This document shows, piece after piece, positions 57,086 through 64,000 of a stretch of DNA of 64,000 nucleotides. The DNA comes from Adineta ricciae (Eukaryota > Rotifera > Eurotatoria > Adinetida > Adinetidae), in contig CAJNOJ010000083.1 of assembly GCA_905250025.1 (NCBI GenBank), positions 310,001 through 374,000 of the forward strand. The letters run 5' to 3'. Within the stretch, counting starts at the first letter, position 1. The number at the start of each line of letters is the position of its first letter. The notes below the pieces were generated by a model. The model did not search any database. It saw nothing but the letters and a program-made list of their open reading frames with translations, and was not told the DNA's origin. Made by a program: the position numbers and the translations under genes.

Positions 57086-58214
57086 ATGGGCAATCATCAA
57101 GTATAGTAGATGTTTCCGTTTCGGACAGAGTTTCGATCTTTACTTGCTTTTTTTTATTATTCAGAACAAAACTCTACAGAATGTCGAAACGGTCGCAGAA
57201 GAAGATCAACGTTTTATTATTGATCTGGATGAGATCGTCCAGGAATGGATTTGGCAAACATACAGCAAAACTAAACTATTATCTCGATACAAGTATCGAA
57301 ACTTTCTTACTTCCGAACTCACACATATCTTTCCATATCGATTTAGACGTGAGGATCTTGTCATCACCATCAACTGGAAAAATCTTACATTGAACCAAGA
57401 TGATGTGTATTTGTATAACTCGAATTCGTCATGTGTATCTCGAACGCTATTTCGCACGAACTTCGATAATAAAACCCTCAGTGAACAATTATATAACTTC
57501 ACTGCGAACCGATCGACTTGTTCAACTTTGAAGATTCTATTTAAGCAAAGTTTAGCGATGTCACATGAATCTCCGATTACACTTCATTTACCGAAACAGT
57601 TCATTTCATTTCAGAACCATATTAAATCCGAACAAATGATTCCATTGGGAAAGGATACGTATGTAACAGATACTATCGATACTTATTTTATGATCTACTT
57701 TCTTTCGTATTTAATTAGGTTGAAAGAGTTCGAGATACCGTGGAATGTCGATAGTCAATTACGTATAGCGCCTCGTACACGTCTCATAGCAAAGTTAAAT
57801 GTCGATGAAGAAGAATATTCAAGTCATTTTTCCGCATCGATTCATTTTTCTGGTCGTATAATGGCAAGCATCGCTACTCGACAATCACCCAGCATTTGTT
57901 TAAAATTCATTGTTGGCGATATTGTGGAAATCATATCAAAAGCGAGAAAAACCAATGCTCGATTGAACAGCATGAAGATTCTCAATGAAGTTCTCCCTTC
58001 GGTCGTGTTTACAGTACACGGAAGATGTTTATTTCGATGTGGAATGCGTCAACATATCGTTCTCAATCAAGAATCATTAGAATTATCGAGTTCATCCTCT
58101 TCTGATTGCGGTCTTACACCTTCAGCTCCATCTGAATACTGTCATCTGACGTCTTCATATATTAAAACTGATGATCTAATTCGTTCAAATCCGACAGGCT
58201 ATCAAAGATTATAA
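57086..58214 (+). CDS. unknown protein with a possible aerolysin-type beta-rich domain
   Basis: Exons 57086-57100, 57165-57658 and 57719-58214 give 334 residues. The five-codon first exon (MGNHQ) is in phase and would place a myristoylatable Gly at position 2. From about residue 100 to 250 the sequence alternates Ser/Thr and hydrophobic residues in long strands (LSEQLYNFTANRSTCSTLKI, SAS-type strands) and has the segment WNVDSQLRIAPRTRLIAKL before another strand pair. That pattern of N-x-T strands followed by a V/A-P-P/R-T-x-hydrophobic turn resembles the ETX/MTX2-aerolysin superfamily of animal beta-pore proteins (natterin, lin-24-like). No signal peptide is present, so a secreted toxin is unlikely. 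The C-terminus is Ser-rich. Resemblance is by eye only. Confidence 0.6.
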
Positions 58215-58662
58215 AATAACCGACTTTTCCTTTGTTGTTATTTGTAAAAAGAACAATATAAACATTTATTGACATAACAAATGATAATATTTACCTATGA
58301 TGAAACATAATTGCAAACAAAATTTTGCGTACCTTGCCTTTCAACGCCCTTGTAAATCTTACGATATACCTGAGTAATGCTGCTTGGTCATTTGGTGATT
58401 CAAAGACAACAACAAATTCATAGATAACGCCGTTCGATTTTAGTTGTGTTTTTCTATTTTTAGTTCATAATGAATAATTATTCTTCGAAGAGAAAGAAAT
58501 GACGCGTTCGGGTTATTGTGTATTTTATTAGAAAACAAAAAAGAAAGAAGAGAGAGAAACCGCACGTTGATTTTTATCAGTGAAGTCAATGATAAATATG
58601 GAAGAACAACACTTCATTTGATTGCATCTTTTTATTCTTGGGTTTTGAAATAAATATCAAGA
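58215..58662. other. convergent intergenic spacer
   Basis: A 448-bp spacer between the 3' ends of the MGNHQ gene and POU6. AT-rich; nothing recognised. Confidence 0.4.
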
Positions 58663-60091
58663 TCAAATTTCATCTTGCCCAGTACTTGAATGATTCTCCA
58701 GTAGCAAACTAGATGTCGATTCATTATCTTCATTTATCTGATTCGATTTGAATTTTTTTACGGAATTCTTCAATGCCTGACGTTTATTACAAAACCTAAA
58801 AGAATAGGACGAATCGCTTGTTTTGTTTCTCGCACAACGGAGATGTAACTTACCAAACGCGTATTACTTCGCGATCGTAATTTAATTCTTGAGCAAGCGA
58901 TGACATATCGATACCGGATGGGTGGGTATTCAGTTCAAATGCATCATTGAGTTTCTCCAATGCTTGAGGAGTGAATGATGTTCGCCGCTTGCGCTTCTTT
59001 GTATTTAGATCAGTGACGAGATCTTGCAGATTCGTTGGTCCATTCTTTAATCTAGATGAAAAGATTTGCGTGACAGACGAGTTTAAATTAGACGAATGTG
59101 CACCTATCAGCATATTTCAATTCTGCATCTCGCATCCATTTCTCGAGAACTGGTTTGATTTTTGATGCACTTTTCGGCGTTATATCGAGCTTTTCGAACC
59201 GACATATGGCTGACTGACTATATGCTGGTCCACGTGTGACACTCAAAGCTTGACCAACTTGGGTCTGAGTCAAACCCAACGCTAAACGACGTAGTTTGAA
59301 TGCTTTAGCAAATTGTTTAATTTCATCTAGATTGATTCCATCCACAGTCGTCGATTCATCTAAGAAAGATCTTCCGATAGAGAGGTGAAGATACAAATGT
59401 GAAATAACAATACTAGTGTTCGAATGTAATGTTGCAAGTGTTGTAGCGATCGTCGGCGAATTATCATCATCATCTGGTACTGATTTTCCATTCGTATCGG
59501 ATAGGCTACGAAAGACAAAGACATCGAAAGAATGAGAAGAACGTTTGGTATTAACCTGCAATCAATGGGTACTGATACAGATGAATCACGTTTATGTTTT
59601 AAATTTACAGGTAGACTTGATTCGTTTGGTTTATGACTATCGATTAATACTGATGGAATTGGACAAGAAGCTGAAACGATCGAACAGATGAAAGAAAAGG
59701 TTGATCGTTTCGATTGACTTACGAAAAGTTTGCTGCTGTTGCTGCTGCTGCAGATACAGCGCACTATTATGTAGGAGATACTGTAAAGCATTTGCTAACG
59801 GATTTAATGGTGGACAAGTGACTCCTACAAATCATTTGAATGGCATTCAGATTAGAGACAAAAGACTATTTACCGGAAAGTAGAAGTTGCGTAAGAAACA
59901 ACTGTTGCTGTTGCTGTTGCTGTTGAGATGTGAGTTGAGAGAATGGATTTAAATACACTGGATTGACATACTCATCTGGAGGCGATGTACAAGAGGCTAG
60001 ACGAATATTAACTTAACGAAACAAGAAAAAATTTCGAATGGACGGTACCTTCTGCTATGCGAGACTGTTCGGAACTCGTCGGTAGTGTCAT
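58663..60091 (-). CDS. POU6F: POU class 6 homeodomain transcription factor
   Basis: Seven exons: 60049-60091, 59874-59996, 59723-59824, 59556-59670, 59104-59505, 58854-59051, 58663-58795, giving 371 residues. The N-terminal third is Gln-rich (two poly-Q stretches), a likely activation region. The POU-specific domain reads FAKAFKLRRLALGLTQTQVG, AYSQSAICRFEKLDITPKSA and KPVLEKWM, the class 6 form (Drosophila pdm3, vertebrate POU6F1/2). The homeodomain reads KKRKRRTSFTPQALEKLNDAF, then NTHPSG, NYDREVIRVWFCNKRQ; the VWFCNKRQ helix is split by an intron within the Trp codon. POU6 factors specify neuron subtypes. The ATG at 60091 opens exon 1. Confidence 0.94.
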
Positions 60092-63000
60092 ATAAATAGT
60101 TTAATATTTCTGAAATAGATAGAAACAATCAGTATACTATTGTAAAGTTATTTCGAAAAAATCGACTGTTTATGCTCGTCTTTCTCTCGTTTTTAATTGA
60201 GACTGTTTATGTATTCTTATCGCACGCGCTCGAGAATGTGAAACACACCACACATACTCTATCATTTGAGAGTATAAACGAGTAAGTAAGTAAGCACCAT
60301 CTCCTCTCGTTGTCTCATTGGTAATTTGATTCCACAATTTTTTTTTGTTCTTTACTATTTAATGGCCGAAGCTATGCTTTATATTTTATGCGCAAAAACG
60401 AAAAGATAGACAGACAGTAGCAGCGGTGGAACGAGACAAAATAAAAAATTGACTTTCGTTGGTTACTGCTACACAGAATAAAGTCAAATTCGAACCAGGT
60501 GCAAGTTTAATTGTATATATGTGTATGCGCATATCTATTTCTACACGCATAAGTGAGATTCGCACCAACCCTGATATATAACCATAATAAAGTAGGAGAG
60601 AAGGGGGAGAACATAGAAACAGGAGAAAAAAATCTCTAAAGAAACACATAAATTAGAGAAATAAGAAGAAAATGGTCTAAAGCTAAAGAAAGGAAAAAAA
60701 AGAAAAAGAATAAAAAGCTCATTAATGTTATCTCGACAACAAAATATGACTGCATACGAAAAGGGAAGAACGAGAGCACAAGAATGATGATGATGATACT
60801 GTTTATGCAAATACAAAATTCGCTGCTTCTGTCGCCTTGGATAATTTATGCTAAACGCGCAATAGCGAACTCGAAGAGAGAGAAAAACAGAAGACGAGAC
60901 TCTCATTCACATCGAAAAAAAAATGTGCCGACAAGAATGCGAGAAACTATTCACAATTATGCACAATCGTCACTATCTTTTTGCCTTCTATTCTGTTCGA
61001 CTTGTCAACGATCAGATTCCTTTCTGTCGAATAAATCGAGTGCAGGAAGAAGAAAGCGATTTCTGTCAATTATACTCATCTGATGATAATGAACATCTCT
61101 CACGATATTGAAATTCTTTCTTTGACTCGCCGTGGTTGACAAAGAAAAGAATAACAGTGCCTTTCGTCAAATCCATTATAGCTCGTTCGCTCTTTTCTGA
61201 TTATAATAAATCATCATCTCATTCAGTCGGCCATCGTCGGCAGAATCACATTAGCAAAAAATCTTTTCTCATCTTCCTTTCGTTTATTGATGAGAGAGGA
61301 AAGAAGAAGAAGAAGAAGAAGAAGTTCGATCGGATTTTTGATCCTATATGTCAATTTCATAATGCTGCAAAAGATGCGCCAACGAACAAGCTTCTAAATT
61401 GGACAAACAAATCTCGCTCGTTCACTTACTTAATCAAATGCTTGAGATATACAGAAGAAAAATCAACTCAAATGAGATGTTTACTCAATCTGAGTTGTCG
61501 ATGACGACAGATTTTGGCTAAAGACAATCACTTTTCGATGAGTTAAATGTTTTTTTTTCTTCTCAACATCCAAGCACGTGAAACCGAGACGATAAGAAGG
61601 GTTTCACCTTTAAGTCTAAATGATGTCATTGTCAAAAAAGTAACAAAACACAAGATAATCGTCATAAAACTTGATTGATAATTATCAAGAGAATAATCGA
61701 TTCACATTAAATCAATCATTTTCCGTTTAATCGAAATTTTCTCGCATATATCACAAATCCAAGCGAATTCGATACGTCATATTTTTGTAACTAATCAATT
61801 CAACAATGTATGTTCAGAGTCTCAACCAGAAAGGAAAAACAAGACTAACTCCAGATGTATGTAATCTATCTGTTTATTCCAGTGAAAATATCATATGGTG
61901 CTATTAATCAATTCTTTTTCACGTTTTTTTTTCTCTCTCCTAAGAATATAAATCATTCCGTAATTCCTTCACATGAGAGAACAAGGTTTGTGGAAAGTAA
62001 ATCTAACACTGTCAATCTTTCTTTTAGTTTATTAACATAAACATTTGTAATATATACAATAAAATCTGAATAATATCTGCTAAATTAATTTTATTGAATC
62101 TCCGTCATCATGAACCAAGAACGTCGCTCGAATTGATATTCACCTCAGACAATGTATGTATGTGTGTGTTGTTTTTCTATGTCATTCCAAAGGAAAAAAG
62201 TGAAACTTGATAATTCATGAACGTAGTTCCTGATTTAGTTCAATTTTGTTACTCTCATTGCACAATTCACAGATCAAACATTATTAAGGAGAACAGAGAT
62301 TTATCCAATAGGAGTTCACTTGCATTTTCTTTTTCCGTTCTCGTTCTCTTCGCAGTTTAAACGACACTCATCTGGCGAACAAATTCAAGTAGTACTGTCG
62401 ATGCGCAGATCTAATTTCTAACATTGAAATAACAATGTTTGTTTTAGATTTCATTGTAAACAAGCAAACACTATTACGAAATAACAACAGCTCAACAAGA
62501 ATTGGCTTCACAATATCAGTAGGTTAGTTAGTTGAGAGTTAAAATTCTGTTTTCAATTTATAGAAGAGAAACAGACAATACAAATACACGAGAATCACGT
62601 AGACCGATTGCTTGAAATCCAATAAGAGATTTTGTATAAGCAACGAGATTAGATTAGTTCATCTAATCGGATTTTCTCTAATCGAGAAAAGGAAAACTTT
62701 GAGATATATTCATTCACATGTTATTTATACATCTAAACACATACATTCGACGTATCGTGGCTGCGAAAATTGATCATCTGACAAGAGAAATCAATCCAGA
62801 TAGACGAGCGAACACTCCCTTGTGGGTTGTTGTCAAAGATATAAGAAGAAAAGAGATTGGTGTCACCAGTAGTAAGCTATTGATTAGGTGTCTAATCATA
62901 AGAGAGATTTCGACATTGACAAGGCAAAACAAGTAACTTCGAATAAATACGGATTTATTATTTAACGAACGATTCAATCGGATATTCGATAAAGTTAGTC

Positions 63001-63112
63001 GTGTGCAAATAGATACATCGTAGAGGAAGATTATTGGGGAAGAAGTAGCTTCCGTTTCCTATTTGTATCGATATTCTTATTGAATTTCTAATAATCGAAC
63101 GAGCAGTTTTAG
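60092..63112. other. 3-kb region with no gene seen
   Basis: The longest gene-free interval, upstream of POU6 and of the gene starting at 63113. Contains purine tracts, an (AAG)n run at about 61301-61324 and many short biased open frames (60386-61504). None has an intron-exon pattern or a recognisable domain. Large regulatory flanks are expected next to a developmental POU gene (inference). Confidence 0.45.
61301..61324. repeat. AAG trinucleotide microsatellite
   Basis: About eight AAG units in a row in the gene-free interval. Confidence 0.85.
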
Positions 63113-63380
63113 ATGGAATCGTTTTTTCAACGTATGTCGTCGATTGTTTTGCAAAACAAGGACAAGGAAGATGAAGATTTGGATGAAAATGAAACGTTCC
63201 GACAACAGCATTTTCGACATTTACAAGAACGTCGACGTTCCGCACCTGATATTCGTCGGCGTGGCATTGTCACCGAACGATTAGGTAGAGTTCTTGATCA
63301 AAAAGGAACCTCCGAAGAACAAATTCCAACACAATTTTCCTCAGCTCCGGTCCATTGGCGCAGATATGTCAATGCTAACG
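63113..63380 (+). CDS. first exon of a gene running out of the window, unknown
   Basis: ATG at 63113 directly follows GCAGTTTTAG (63103-63112), a 3' splice or trans-splice site. The frame runs 89 codons to a strong donor (AACG|GTAAGTG at 63380/63381). The peptide is highly charged: acidic KDKEDEDLDENE, then a basic helix with ERRRSAPDIRRRG, whose RRRSAP resembles a 14-3-3 or basophilic-kinase site. No family recognised and no downstream exon in phase was found before the window ends, so the gene is partial. Confidence 0.6.
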
Positions 63381-64000
63381 GTAAGTGATGTGTGTGTATT
63401 CTTTCATTTCGAACCGCATGCGTGTGAAAAACCACCCATCAGAATGAATAATCTAATAATGATTGATCGAGTTTTCATGTTATGTCATGGAAAAATAAAA
63501 TATGATTTAGACATTTCTTGGTATCCATATATATCTTTACATTATCATATCGGTTTTTTTTCTTTAGAAGTTCTTTGAACGTTGTCTACCTTGTCATTTA
63601 CTATTTTTGTGAATAATTGTTATAATACTCGTAATCAGAGTAGTTCCATATTCTACTTATAGAAAGTCAATCTAAGATATCGAATAGTTGCTTTCAAATT
63701 ATACAATACGAAAGTGGTCATTGTCTGACGAGCAGATGATGTCGAAAGATCCAACAACCAATTCTTTCTTCGCTTTGTAAGATTCAGTGAAAATATTCTG
63801 TTCTAATTCATCTATGTCAGCTGTACTTTTTCCTATTGACGAGGTCGAACTTGTGACAACATATATGCGTATATATACACACGTAGTTTAATAACGGTGT
63901 GGGTTTTTATGCTTAATTTTAGTTCATTTTCCTGATGGTTGTTGAATAGTATGTTTTCTCGTTGATTACTTTTTCTGCTATTCTCATAAGAGCATCAGGA
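63381..64000. other. intron or intergenic, window edge
   Basis: Follows the donor at 63381. TTTTTTTTCTTTAG near 63554-63567 is a possible acceptor, but the frame it opens closes after three codons, so the next coding exon probably lies beyond the window. Confidence 0.4.

Noticed and set aside
60386..61504. Cluster of open frames of 60-122 codons
   Set aside because: Compositionally biased (Lys, Ser, Phe, Arg), overlapping on both strands, no splice pattern, no domain.
1..64000. CRISPR arrays, rRNA or tRNA genes, transposases, reverse transcriptases or viral genes
   Set aside because: None recognised by eye in either strand. A tRNA covariance search and a repeat library would be needed to exclude small or decayed copies.

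Overview
The window looks like a bdelloid rotifer nuclear contig (Rotaria/Adineta type). This is an inference from the gene set and architecture. Genes are AT-rich and densely packed on both strands. Introns are almost all GT..AG and about 45-65 bp. Several start codons sit directly behind a pyrimidine-AG site, as expected where mRNAs receive a trans-spliced leader. The proteins are metazoan (POU6, ETV6/Yan, RER1, NSF, KCTD, alpha-2-macroglobulin family). I rebuilt exon structures by hand; for each complete model the exon lengths sum to a multiple of three, except the cyclin, which carries a one-base homopolymer shift.

Layout. 1-10 kb: NHL-repeat protein, Gly/Tyr-rich small protein, USP36/42-like deubiquitinase (-), RER1 (+), FEN1 (+) with a complete p62/sequestosome-1 gene (-) nested in its ninth intron, and a 74-residue ASDURF-like prefoldin (+). 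10-13 kb: gene-poor, with a large imperfect inverted repeat, gaps and an orphan exon. 13-21.3 kb, all minus strand: vWA protein, small cyclin, MGST3, V-ATPase subunit e, NSF. 21.3-23.6 kb: no gene seen. 23.6-26.5 kb: ZFAND4 (-), cut at its 5' end by a gap and abutting a foreign RhoGEF-like fragment. 27-29.1 kb: divergent pair of unknown paralogues ending in LTW(D/N)D(L/I). 29.4-34.4 kb (+): mitochondrial LEA-like coiled-coil protein and an 18-exon Q-rich protein. 34.7-40.5 kb: NCS-type EF-hand protein (-), ETV6/Yan (+), LURP-one-like protein (+). 41.9-47.3 kb: Mcr/TEP6-like macroglobulin without a thioester (+). 48.2-53.1 kb (+): two-domain small heat-shock protein and an unknown membrane protein. 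53.2-58.2 kb: PhyH dioxygenase (-), ATP synthase subunit g (+), KCTD-like BTB protein (+), possible aerolysin-fold protein (+). 58.7-60.1 kb: POU6 factor (-). 60.1-63.1 kb: no gene; 63.1 kb onward: first exon of a gene leaving the window.

The genes are ordinary single-promoter eukaryotic genes, and I see no operon or defence cluster. Thematically there is membrane traffic and proteostasis (NSF, RER1, V-ATPase e, p62, USP, ZFAND4, sHSP, ASDURF) plus stress-related proteins (LEA-like, MGST3, sHSP) that would suit a desiccation-tolerant animal. The points most worth following are the nested p62/FEN1 pair, the LTWDDL gene pair, the possible aerolysin-fold protein, the LEA-like mitochondrial protein and the inverted repeat.

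Assembly quality matters here. Three of the five N characters (3516, 4596, 12608) are each flanked by a direct repeat of exactly 221 bp, so those duplications are assembler overlaps, not biology. The other two N (10541, 26460) look like misjoins.
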